A DNA stretch of 64,000 bases from Marchantia polymorpha subsp. ruderalis (lineage: Eukaryota; Streptophyta; Marchantiopsida; Marchantiales; Marchantiaceae): assembly GCA_037833965.1 (NCBI GenBank), contig AP031351.1:11792501-11856500 (forward strand). Reading direction: 5' to 3'. The number at the start of each line of letters is the position of its first letter. The stretch's first letter is position 1. The notes beneath the pieces are model-generated. The model was not told the origin of the DNA. It saw only the letters and a list, made by a program, of their open reading frames with translations, and searched no databases. The position numbers and the translations under genes are program-made. Below, piece after piece: positions 39,294 to 50,360 of this stretch.

Positions 39294-40632
39294 TGTCACC
39301 TCGACCGTAACAGCATTCTTTCCTTCGACACGAACAATTTGAAGCCCGGCATCTGGAAACTCGAGAGTGGCATTGACTCGGGGCGGCAACAGGAGAGGCT
39401 GGCCGTCGAAGGACAGGGAGAGAGCATCGACGTGATTGTCCCAGGTGCCGACGGTCTGAGCTCCGATGTACAGAGTGCGAGAGCCGAACATGATTCCCAG
39501 AGACTGGACCCACGTGAAATCGCGGGTCATGCCCGAGCCCCTCTTGCCGATGAAGTGCGCATTGATGTGCAGGGCCGGGTCCGACACGATGCAGAAGTCT
39601 TTGTCCTTCTCGCCGTGGAAGTAGAACATCACTCCGTCGCCGCCGATGAAGCGCGGGTCCTGGCAGACTGCGCCGGGCTTGTCACAAGCTGTAGTAACAT
39701 CATGCACCAGCTGTGAAGGTATCAGCGGCAGCGTCTGTATACATCCGTCAATCAATCACTGACACACTCGCTGCTGCATTTCCTTTAACAAATGGAAGGA
39801 AGCAAACAACTCAAAAACGTCTGAAATTTCCAAGGCAGCCATTGCCGCCTCACTCCCACCCGAGAGCGAGGCATTTCTTCGTGTGCTCCTGCTATTCTGC
39901 CCTCGAGCTATGCCCACAAAATCATCATCTCACAATCGACTTCTTCCTGGCTCTAACTCGGTCCTCCGTCCGAGCTTTTCCCTTGAACCATGCCGTCTCC
40001 AGCAGGCTCTGGGTGGCCCGACCCCAACAACGAGGAAGACCTTGCTCTGAGAGTGATGCTTTAAAATTTGGGGGAAAGCTTGCACTGTCCAGTGCAGGTA
40101 TACACACCTTGCCTTCGGGTTCAGACAATCAATGTATAGTGTGATTGCTAGTGGAAGTCATGAAGGGGACTCTGGCGTTGAAAGAGTCCAGGATTCTCTC
40201 CTGACAGAAGGCACATTGGGATGGCAGTGGACATTTCATCCTATACTTCTCATGCTTCCGTGAGCTTATGTAAGGAGCTCGTCAATTTCGAAAATTGAGA
40301 TGCGGAAACGTCACCGCAAAGAGTGGCCGTGCACTGAAATTCAGACAGGGATTTTGCGATTGCCACGAACAGAGTCACAATCGAACCAGACGAGGAAGGA
40401 CCTTTTGCCTGAGAGAAGATGACGGAGAAGAGGAATAAGGAAGTCACTCACCGCATTGGACGTTGCAAGTGGTACAGTCCACCTCGCACCACTGGGCGCA
40501 GTTGGCCGGGCAAGTCTGCAGCTGACCATAGCATTGCGAGTATGGATTCGAGCAGCTGACACTCCAGGCACCCGTCTTCGAGACCAACGCAGCTAAGAGG
40601 ACGAAAACCGTGCTCAGGACGACCGCCGCCAT
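37775..40632 (-). CDS. secreted root-cap/LEA-like protein (Root_cap family)
   Basis: Three - strand exons: 40452-40632, 39300-39688 and 37775-38146. Total 942 bp (313 aa), in frame at both joins. Residues 1-22 form a classic signal peptide (MAAVVLSTVFVLLAALVS). A Cys-rich segment follows (CSNPYSQCYGQLQTCPANC), then the Root_cap/LEA-like domain with DPRFIGGDGVMFYFHG, KDFCIVSDPALHINAHFIG, RDFTWVQSLGIMFG and, in exon 3, ESRIHNYDITAENCFAHLEL and GVPMPIMGGDES. The family is land-plant specific, secreted and cell-wall associated; biochemical activity is unknown. Apart from the Cys module it is close to full length for the family. Intron 2 begins only seven bases from a very long CT tract. Confidence 0.93.
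39198..39291. repeat. GA/CT microsatellite, about 47 units, inside intron 2 of the root-cap gene
   Basis: Uninterrupted ga dinucleotides on the + strand (ct on the transcribed message). It ends seven bases from the 5' splice site at 39299. On the - strand the exon frame runs through it as Leu/Ser repeats, but splicing at gtgaca into VKGSFKLEAH matches the family, so the repeat is intronic. Confidence 0.95.
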
Positions 40633-42104
40633 CTTTCCAAATCCCAGTAGAGTTCGTCAGTCCTCACCCAGCGAGCCTCGAAGCCGACCGAGCTGACCTG
40701 CCGCTGCTGGTGCTTGCTCAAGACTCAGAGCGTACGACAGACCCTGCAGCTGGTTTCGACGATATCACTCGGAAACAAAAAAAGCGTCGATTTCTCTCAT
40801 TCTCCTCTGCAAGCTGCTCTTCCTCGTCCTCGTTCTCCAAGCGAGTAATCAATCACTTCCGGCCCTCCGCGTCCTTCGTTCAGCTCAGCTCGACCGACAC
40901 TTCTCTACCCAGGAAACACTGAAACCAGCTCAGACAATCTCAAGTACAGTTCTGGCCGCTGTCGGCCAGCGCAGACTTGTGTTTCCGACAGGATGCCCAC
41001 TTCTTCGGCGATCGACTCGATTGAGGCAGGCAGGCAGGCAGCAGTGAAGCAGGATGGCCCTCGAGCCTCTCTCAAATGTCTCGCGTCCACAATGCACGAG
41101 GAACACTTGCTCTGTCTTGTACAGGTATGCAATGCATGCCCTCGTACGTACTCACTCGTTCACTTACTACGCTAGCTTTTCCGTTCATAATGCAAATCAT
41201 GGGAACGCAGTTCTGGGGCGTCGCCACCTCAGCTCGTGCTGGACTGCACTGTGGCCCTTTTATTTTCGAGCAGTTGGGCGCGACACGGTTCACAAGAACG
41301 AACGACAGCAGTAGCTCGCGGGAGGCGGAGGCGGAGGCGGAGGCTGCGTTGGCAAACCTCGTCGCTCAGTAACTTCGGTTTATGAGTCGGTAGTCGGGGA
41401 CAGCTCTTACGCTGTCGCGACTAGTAAAAGAGCCATTTGTTGCATATCGGTAGACGAGGATCCCCACGACCACGGGAATCCACCGCGGTAGCACGATGCA
41501 GAAATTCCAACCACGTGGCGTCTCGCTACGTAGTTGGAACTCTCGTGTTCGGAGCGGACGAAGTCAACGCAACGACGTTGGAGTAAATGAAGACAACGAG
41601 GGTCGCGGACTCTCGGTGACCAGCCGAGGCGACGGATGTCAGAGGGAACAGAGAAGGCTGACGAACCGACGGTGCCACGGACGTCTGGGAGCGAGGGACG
41701 GCGCGGATGGACCGAGCAAGATAGCCATTCGCGAAATGATTAATGCAGCGTACAGGTCGCAATGTGCACTTCAAGGCAGTTCAATGTGTGCCATTAAAGC
41801 TGCTCCTGCTCCATTCGTGCCTTCCTGCGCTGCAACAGCTCAGGAACTCCGTTGGAGTCCGTCCCTCCCCGTCTTCCCACTGTACAATACGTTTCCACTG
41901 TTCCTCCATGGGACTCTTACTGTATACGTATTTTTGACGACGACGAAGACAACTGTACGTCGAATTCTTGTCCACTTTCTTCCCTACAGTGCATGGAGTA
42001 CCGGCTGGGTCTCCTCATTTATCATCGCATCATTGCCCCCTTTTGCCAACTATGGTCGTCGCAAATTCTGACAAGATGGGAGTGGATCTTTCTTTCATTT
42101 CTTT
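40633..42104. other. promoter side of the root-cap gene and unresolved GC-moderate DNA
   Basis: The first few hundred bases should be the 5' UTR and promoter of the root-cap gene. Short repeats: caggcagg near 41026-41042 and ggaggc near 41323-41345. The 191-aa + frame at 41496-42071 is Arg/Ser-rich in its first half and has no known motif, so I do not call it a gene. Confidence 0.35.
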
Positions 42105-42221
42105 GGTAGCAATTCAAAAATTCTTATTGGGGTGGATAAATTAGAATATATTCATATTGATGGGAGTGGATCTTTCATAGAATATTTTATCCACCCCAAT
42201 AAGAATTCTTGAATTGCTACC
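42105..42221. mobile_element. short hairpin element (36-bp inverted repeats), MITE-like
   Basis: Arms 42105-42140 (starts ggtagcaattcaaaaattct) and 42186-42221 (ends gaattgctacc) are inverted complements with one mismatch. They surround a 45-base spacer. The words gggagtggatctttc occur just left of the left arm and again inside the spacer. The size and near-identical arms suggest a foldback transposon or a recent inverted duplication. Confidence 0.6.
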
Positions 42222-43038
42222 ATATAACTAAGATCCCTCAATAGTTAAAAGTTAACGAAATAAACACAACACTACAAAATATTATCAACGCTATACCGAT
42301 TTCAACACGGTGATCTTTTAATAATAAGAATTGAAATAGATCTTGGTTAACTCTAGCTGGTTTTATTTTGATTAGTTAGTCCGATTAGCTTGCCAATGCA
42401 TTTGAGATTTGAAAAATAACTTTTACTGACACACTTACAGTTCAGTGAAAAAATTTTGTGTTTCCATGAATGCAGTATTTCTAAAAATGAATTATGGATT
42501 GTGTGCTTCACCATTTTGCGTTGATGTATCATTGAGATCTCTGATTGATATCAGAGCTTTGAGTACATCAACGTGGGCTAAGGTTGAATGTACATAAAAA
42601 CTGCCACTCCTTTGACAACGATAAAGAACTCTGCACATGTCTTTGAATGAAACTAGTTAGTAGATACTTAAAAGAAGGAAGTTATCAACGCCGTTGTTTT
42701 TTTCTTTATAGCATTACGCAATTTTCCACTTTGATATCTGCGTACATTCGCAAATGCTTGAAATTAACGCGTAATTTTATGCTCACATCTTTTGATCCGT
42801 TGTGAAATAGTAATTTTGGTAGTTGACTCATTCTCGGAAGTTAGGTCACATATATCTTATTCCTTTGTATAGATCAAGTGGACACACATTATGGCAAGAC
42901 CAAGTCAGAAACAATGTTCTTGTTTTGCGATTGATTACATACATTTTGAAGCTATATCAATGAAAATGCAGTGGATCCGTAGTACCTGGCTGGAAAGATA
43001 AATGATAAGGTAGCATTCTTTTGATACGGAGAGTTGCT

Positions 43039-43417
43039 GAGTAAATTACTTGATGGGACCCCTTGGAGACACTACCCTCTTGAAGTCAACCAACAGGTTT
43101 CAATTTACCCCGTTGGACGGCCACCCTCAGCCATGTTCTTATAATCTACTGATTTGCTCTATAGAGTGGGGAGTGTCTGCCACTGTCGGCCGAAGTATTT
43201 TGGCGACTCCTTCGCGGCCATGTCTAAGAAAGCTACGGGCACCATGAGTCTGAACCGGGACTTCATCTTTCTACACAATATGACCCCAGATAGTACAGTA
43301 CTGTAACATCGCTGACGGTGGGATTCCAGGGCCGTCGATGGGTCCCATCAGTTAAAATAAAACCTGTTGGGTCCATAAGTGTTTTAGTTTCCCCAGGTCC
43401 CATCAAGTAATTTACTC
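43039..43417. mobile_element. 379-bp MITE-like element with perfect 22-bp terminal inverted repeats
   Basis: The left end 43039-43060 (gagtaaattacttgatgggacc without its first base pairs) is perfectly complementary to the right end 43396-43417. Inner sequence repeats parts of the same words, such as ccaacaggttt on both sides and gatgggtcccatcag near 43345. It is GC-richer than the AT-rich flanks and lacks a transposase frame. I see no clear target-site duplication. Superfamily unknown. Confidence 0.65.
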
Positions 43418-46400
43418 TAGAGTTGATTTATATTGTGACAAGTTAATCTCAGAATAAAATAGTAACATTAAAAGTATAGTAAAATCACACGAGAGGATAT
43501 GATATAAAACGCATCTACGCGGTTCACCTGGACTTCATCCACGGTGGAGGAAAAACTTCGATAGAATGAAGTTCTCCGGACAAAACACCTAATGCCAACG
43601 GGTTTACATAGTGGCAGCTCACCTGATCACTAACTAGATATAGCTAACCAGGGATTAACTCAAAACCCGAGTTAAACCCTAAAACTTACTAGAGTTATGT
43701 AAAATTTTATGAGCGAAATTTTAAGAACGAACAAATAAAAATGCACAAAATATTCATATATACGCGGTTAGTCTTATCCAAGCTACATCCATAAAATGTA
43801 AAAACGTAAAAACATGTTGTTTTTCTGAAAACCTAAAATATTGTTTGAGTTGTAATATGTCTCTTCTACCGATATAATGGATAGAAAAAATCCTAAATCC
43901 AAGAAAGGTAATTTTAGGTAAATTGACTAAAATTAATTTTAACTTGAGTTTATACTAACAGTATTCTACTTCATTCATGTTGTGAAAAGAACATAGTATA
44001 CTCCTTCCATAGTGCATATATTATTTTGCGGTAAGTATACAAGGAAATTTAAAATGGTATACTTTTTGAATTAAAGCTAATTAAAACTAAACTATATTTA
44101 GAAAGGTTATAAAATAAAAATAAATAGAGGTAAAAAAATTGCAAGTAAATTTTATTTGTATTCCTCATGCAAAATCTGCATAGTAGCACAATGTATCTTA
44201 AAATTTTCCAAAAAAATAAGTTTGACATTAGATTTATATTAGATTGAATTTATCATCAATATAGACTAGCTCATTCCTTTTTATTAGAAATTGCAATCTT
44301 GATATAAATTTATATAATGTCAATGTGTTTTATTTTTTTGCTCATTATTTGTTTTGCGAAACAATTTAACACACTCTGCCTATCAAAATAAAAATTAAGA
44401 TTTTGCTACATATTTAGTTTTCATTTTGAACTAAATTATTCACTTTTGCAAAATAGATCTCCAATTAATACATTCATCATCAAGTGTAAACACATAGCTA
44501 TTTGTGGATTTTTTTCCAAATCTTATCCATAATCAACATCAACATAGACTAGCAAGAATTTGACTTTGTTTAAAAATACATTAAACAAAATAAAATATTT
44601 TTTATTACACCTCATATATCTAAAAATTCCTTTCATTGCTTTTTATATTTAATGTGTACTTGTTCACCTTACTCATAGTTAAATCAAAATCAAATCTTGT
44701 GCAAATCATCAAACATATGAAGTTACTCATAACTTGTCATAGAGCTACTAATGATATCTTTATTTTTGAATGCCATCAGTTGTAAATCAACTGAAAAGTT
44801 TGAAATGTGCTGCCAAAGAGGTTCATCTTTCTTTAGAGTTTGTCATGTTAAATTTTCAAAGCGCACATTGAACATACTTGCTTTGATTCAACCATAGATT
44901 TTTCTTTTGCAAATTCCAATAAATAATCTTTTCTAATCTACTCATATCTTATCTAGTTAAATGTAAACTTTAGTTGTCTCTTGCATACTGATTTTCTTTA
45001 TCAAAATCAGCATGTCATTCACAGAGATAGATACTAAAATAATAAAATTAATGACCTTATTATTAACGTTTTTTGTGTATTCATGGATCATACATACTCT
45101 GTGAAAATTTTTGTGCTTTCATGATACTATTAAATATTGCATTTTACAATTTAAGATTATTTCAATCTATATAATAATTTCAGCAATCTATACATCAATT
45201 TTTCTTGAAATTTTTCTTCATGTGATTTTTTTTCTAAATATTCACAAAAATTATTGTAATTATATCCATCAAATTCAAAAAAATTAAATATTGTAGCAAA
45301 TACACATCTCAGTCGCATTGTAGCATGTTTTGTTACAATTAATAAAACTTTGTTTTAGTTCATACACTTTTCATGTGTGAAATCTCTAACCATCAACCAG
45401 GCTTTGAGTTTTTTCTTGTTTTCATCTGCTTGACTGTGATTAAGTTTGTAGACACACTTGCAATTAATCAAAGTTTGATTACCTTGAAAGCTCTATTAGC
45501 TCATAGGTTATGTTATTGATCAACCATTGCATCTCACACTTCACAAAAAAAAATCATTTAATCTTATTGACAAAATTTTAGTTATTCTATTGGAAGAATC
45601 ATATCATTCATGATCAACACAATATTATAATCATCTTCAGCGCTAATATTGATCTTCAACAATGTTGAATCAATCCATAATTTATACTTTACTATCCCAA
45701 TTTGATACTCTCTTGGTAGACAATTTTATTTGATCACTATTGTTTGATGCAAATATATGAGTCTCACAATAAATAACATATTCTTCTCATTTTTGCTCTT
45801 AAAAAATTTTGCTTCATTTGTATCAAAGCTCATTTTTATTGAGTCACATTATTAATCACACAACGAACAATCTTTTCAAACAACATTTGTAAAAGAAGAT
45901 TTATCTTTGTCAGTACGAGAAGCTTGAAAAATCTTTATTTCTTTAACTAATATGTAGACTAAAAAAAACATATCAAAAGATTGTAACGTCAAAACACGCA
46001 AGTGACAGGAAACATGCGAGACAATATGTAACGTGATTCACCCCTTGAATTGACTATGTCCACCAAAAACACGCTGCACTTTTTCTCACAAGACTTACTT
46101 CATGTACAGGCAGAAACCGAGTATTTAATTCTAGTGTATACAAACTTTCTAGCTAAATATAGCTAGGACTTGAGGTGACTCATTAACTGAAGTTAACCTC
46201 AACAATCTCCACCTTAACTCATGTTAAGGAAAGAGTAAACTCTGTAATTTACATTATTACTCTGCGGTAAGTTCTAGGACAAAAACCTAACACAAGGTCT
46301 TGTCTTTACATGAGAGTTAACTAGAATTAAACTGTAGCCATAACAAGGTAGAGTAATAACATAAAAAGGTAACCAAAAATCTTCCGACTAACTGTCATCC

Positions 46401-46599
46401 GTGATTGACTCTCATCGTTGTCCACAATTCACTATCATTGTCGCTCGCGACTAACTGCATCCGCAATAGACAGTTATTGTCATCCGCAACTGATCGTGCC
46501 CGCAACTAGTTCTCACCGTCGCCTGTGACTAACTGTGCCCATGACGAGGCGGTCACCGCTCGGGAGGCTCGGCCCAACCATGCGACGAGTAGAGGAATT

Positions 46600-47195
46600 A
46601 GGCCACGCGCCGCTTGGCCCGGCCCGCCAAGACGCTATTTTTGCTAGCAGTCTATTGGTGGCGATTTTCATTGAGTAGATATAATCGAGCTCACTTCGAG
46701 ACGCACTTCGAATCTTTTCAATGATAATTATACCTGCCGGTATCCTTTGATCATAAGAATTCAGTACAACCAGACTACCGTTGAACACTATCATTTTTTA
46801 TATCTCTTCTTGTTTCCAATAAGTTGATGTAATTTTTGATCCAAGTTACTGCCTTGAATCATCATCTTTTTCACCCTGCTAATAATGTCCAAGTATGCTT
46901 CGTTGATATTTGCTTTCTTGCACAACTGAGAAAACCGTTGATATATCTTGAACACGGAAGCTGAGGCCTGCCAATATTTTTCCAATGACAGTTTTGTGTG
47001 ATCTCTACTCGTATCATCCACATTGCCACTTCCATCATCAATGACTTCAACGTCCACTCATATAAGCTATGGACACTTTTTGATAGTCTGAAGTACACTC
47101 TCATGGCGAGTAATTCAAGCAGCACGAGTTACATAGTTGATGGCAATCAGCCTTTCCCACTATTGTACAGCCAAAGGAACCTCCCTTAGAAAACC
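46600..47195 (-). pseudogene. captured DNA polymerase eta (Y-family) fragment inside element C
   Basis: On the - strand, pieces follow the order of plant Pol eta without introns: RLIAINY and TRHESV (family: GLIAVNYEAR, VTRHMRGDEA), then LEKYWQASASVFKIYQRF and NEAYLDI (family: YRxAGxEVxxIL, ASIDEAYLDL), then IRSASRSELDY and ATNRLLAKIAS (family: SAGIAHNKMLAKLAS). It spans about 190 residues of the palm and finger region. Lack of introns suggests capture from an mRNA, and it lies in the same orientation as the element. It is degenerate and, being part of a fossil, not expected to make protein. Confidence 0.65.
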
Positions 47196-47332
47196 TAGCC
47201 TTACATGCTCCAAAGCGATGTCAGCATCGCAATTCGTATTCGGGTTGCCATTGCTGTATCCTGTTCTAGAGGATCACGCCTAGCACTGCACCTCAAAAAC
47301 TAGCTTGCTGCGCAGAAATAACTTTGAATGCC

Positions 47333-47581
47333 TCACACTTCCTCCACTCCGATTGGAGCATCTCCGATACAATAGCTGGTTTCATCACCGATAGTATCAT
47401 TGGAAACTCCGGCCGATGAGGATCTGAAGTGCCTAAGAATACAAAAGGCATACGGGCCATTGTTCACAAACTCTCCTTGAAAGGTCTTGTTATCAAAAAC
47501 AAATCTTGTGTATTCTTTAACATCCACAATCACAAATTGATTATATGACAGCGAAGAAGAAAAGATACTCGTCCCTTTCAA
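47333..47581 (-). other. unidentified open frame inside element C
   Basis: An 82-codon - strand frame (starts MKGTSIFSSSLSYNQFVIVD) between the Pol eta fragment and the right LTR. Composition is protein-like. It is not the Pol eta N-terminus and not a copia gag I recognise. It may be a second captured host fragment or an element-specific leader. Confidence 0.3.
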
Positions 47582-50360
47582 CCAGCAAAAAATGTTTCAT
47601 TTAACTGCTCCAATCTTCTCTCCCAGCTATCATGGCTCATACACATGACAACTTCCATCCTTCTTCAAATACTAATAAGACGAGTGTAATCAAATTTATT
47701 GTGCCTTTAAAATCCACTCGATAATTGCGTGTTGTTAAACTTGATCAAGGTAATAAAAGTTTCAATTTTGCCCTGAACCAAACTAGCTATCTGACAAAAG
47801 AATTCTCTCATCCTAAGCCGCACAACAGTACAGAAGACGATGCTTCATGCGTACGAGGAAACACATGTTCATCGGAGAACGACAAAAATGATAAAAAAAT
47901 AGATTAGAGATCTCACCGTACTATTATATACACACACAATTTCAAATCACTGTATGTGTAGCAATTTTATGAAAGAAAAAACATTGCCACAAACATAATT
48001 AAAAAATTGTCACTCATTCATAAACTTGTTAGAACACACATCACCCATTAGAAAATTTCACCATATAAATTTTTCACTTTCAAACTTCTGTCAGTTTTAG
48101 TCAAAAGATCATCATCACGTCTAAAAAATAATCATTAATAAATTTCACCCTAAAAAACCTTCAGTAACATAAATAACTGTCAAATAACAATTCGTCATTG
48201 TTGTCTTAGAAAATTTTGAGATTCACCAGAAAAATATCACTGTCATCAAATTTTTGTCACAATAACGTTAGCTGTTTCATCAACGGAGAATAACAGTGTC
48301 ATAACCCAGATCTTTTTCAAAAGGTTTAAAACCAAAATCATCACAAACTCCAAACCAAAATTTGATGTGAAACAAAATCCGAATCGAAATTGCTTTGATA
48401 TCAATTATAACGTGGTTCACTCTTTGAACGTGCTACTTCCACCGCGAACACGCTGCACTTTTACTCACAAAACTTACTTCATGTACAAGCAGATGTCAGG
48501 TATTTAACCCCAGTGTAGACGACTGTTCTAGCCAAATATAGCTAGTACTTGAGGTTACTTCTTATCTAGAGTTAAACTCAACAAAGACTACAACATTTCA
48601 AGTTACTAGATTTCATAGCTTATGATATTTTGATATTCAAACATATCTAAGAATATGAATCTTCTTGGATGTAAGTAAGATCCAACTTGATACTATTTAA
48701 CTTTGATATAAAACTAAAATTTGTAAATCTAAATTTTTTTGAATAATTGTAATCAATCCTACGTTTGTGTTTGATTTCAACTGAATGAAAAAATTGATTG
48801 CAATAAAGTTTAAAAATTAATTCAAATAAACTGAAGAATTGAAAATTTTAGTTCAAAATTCATATGACTAATTAGACTTTTTCAATAAAGTGCTTCAATA
48901 TCATTTGATTGAACTGCTTAAAAACAACATTTTGTTGTGGAGTATTGATTATGATGAGTTGAAACATAATTCTTTGTATGAACTTTAAAACTCTTGAAAT
49001 ATATACTTCTTGTCAATATTCGTACATAGATATCTCATCTTTTGTCAAGTTTAAATTTGAACATGGACTTGCACATTTTTAGAAATTGCAAAGATTTTAG
49101 ACTTTTGTGTAAAAAATAAAGTGAGAAAAAGTTTTTATTCATCAATAAAAGATACATAGTACAACTTTTCAATAGAATGAATTTTTGGAAGAGTATTTTC
49201 ACTATTTAAGTATGTACATACCTATGTACATATTAAATAACTCAAAATTGTGAGTACAAACATCATAGATTTGCCTCTAATGTATGTTCATAGAGTTTTA
49301 AGACAATTATAACAATGCCAAGTAACAAACTCATATCGTCGAATTGTGTCAAGCATCTATAACGCATGTTTCATAGCCTAGAATGTCATAAAAAAAACAT
49401 CTCAACTTAAAATTTAGTAAAATTGACTTTACAAAAAATGATAATGCTCTCTAGCCTGAATACATTGTTGTGCTTGTGACCTCTTAACATGTCAGGGTCT
49501 GGGCAAGTCATCTCAAAAAATTATATTTTAGGCTCTGCTTCATAAGTGTTAATAGTCCGATCAAATTACTTAGCTCCAAGAGCAAGAGAAGTTTATCACA
49601 TATTACCACCTCAAGCACTATTTTTAAAAAAAAAAAACAAACATTTCAATATACATAGATTTAATAATTTCAATCTTACAAGACTTATTTTTTTTTAATT
49701 AATCATTTAATACTAAAAAATACCAAATAATGTTTTTAAATTGTAATATATTTGATAAAAAAAGCACTATTTAGAATACATACATCACAAACATTACTTG
49801 ATTTGTTACAGAGGGCATATCTTTGACATCATAGATCATATTCAACCAAATCATACTCCTTTTGATCAAACTCTTTAGCCTCATTGACTATAGAGAATTA
49901 GCACATTTGATATTCATATGTCAGTACTTTTTAACGTGAACAATTATGACAAAATTGTGTCAAGATTGGTCAATATATCATAATCTTTCTCTCTAGAGAT
50001 GTATCCATACACTTGGATTTATTCTTAGATCTAACAATCTTGTTATTCTTGTTATTATTTGAATATGATCAATCTCAAGTCAAATTCAATGCCTTACAAA
50101 AGAAAAGAATGGAAAAAAGGTCGAAATAATTTTATGTTGTATATAATTAATTAACAAAGCACTTATCATTTCATGGTAAGTGATAATTTGCCGATCAAGA
50201 TGAAACAACACGCATGACAAACATTGATTTGAAGCAGATAGTGAGCTCAAAAAATTGTAGACTTTTTTTGATTGGTTTTTGATTGGTATTTTGAAGCCAA
50301 TCACAAGATCATCAAACATGTCAATGTGATGTTGAATCTTTGTATCAAAATCTTTCATCT

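Larger units (their letters stand above)
46027..48583 (-). mobile_element. non-autonomous LTR element C (copia-related) nested in fossil B
   Basis: Two 178-bp direct repeats, 46027-46204 and 48406-48583, start tgtaacg or tataacg and end ctcaaca. They differ at roughly one position in five, so the insertion is old. Next to the right copy, 48392-48403 (gctttgatatca) is close to the complement of the initiator-Met tRNA primer site used by copia elements. A purine-rich stretch (- strand) abuts the left copy, so transcription runs on the - strand. The 2.2-kb interior has no recognisable reverse transcriptase or integrase and instead carries a host-gene piece. A patch near 46300-46360 is homologous to fossil A near 16800-16870. 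It is a broken fossil. No clear target-site duplication was seen. Confidence 0.75.
43500..50360 (-). mobile_element. Ty1/copia retrotransposon fossil B (old), interrupted by element C
   Basis: - strand fossil. 44100-45600 is colinear with the RNase H to RT part of fossil A, sharing word after word; for example 45375-45412 parallels 18238-18275. The integrase region lies near 48880-48960 and includes a TPQQN-like stretch. A copia gag piece is at 50086-50358 (MFDDLVIGFKIP). An LTR-like stretch lies at about 43500-43680. RT is separated from integrase by the LTR element at 46027-48583. It is heavily broken and older than fossil A by eye. The outer limits are approximate. Confidence 0.6.

Noticed and set aside
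39184-39755. 270-aa frame reading through the CT microsatellite as Leu/Ser repeats
   Set aside because: Splicing at 39300/38146 restores the conserved Root_cap sequence; the repeat is intronic.
41496-42071. 191-aa + strand frame
   Set aside because: Arg/Ser-rich first half, no motif, no splice support and no matching family.
14880-46620. CRISPR-like spaced repeats in the gtcatccg-rich patches (14880-14970 and 46385-46550)
   Set aside because: Units are degenerate and without regular spacers; the host is a plant nuclear genome.
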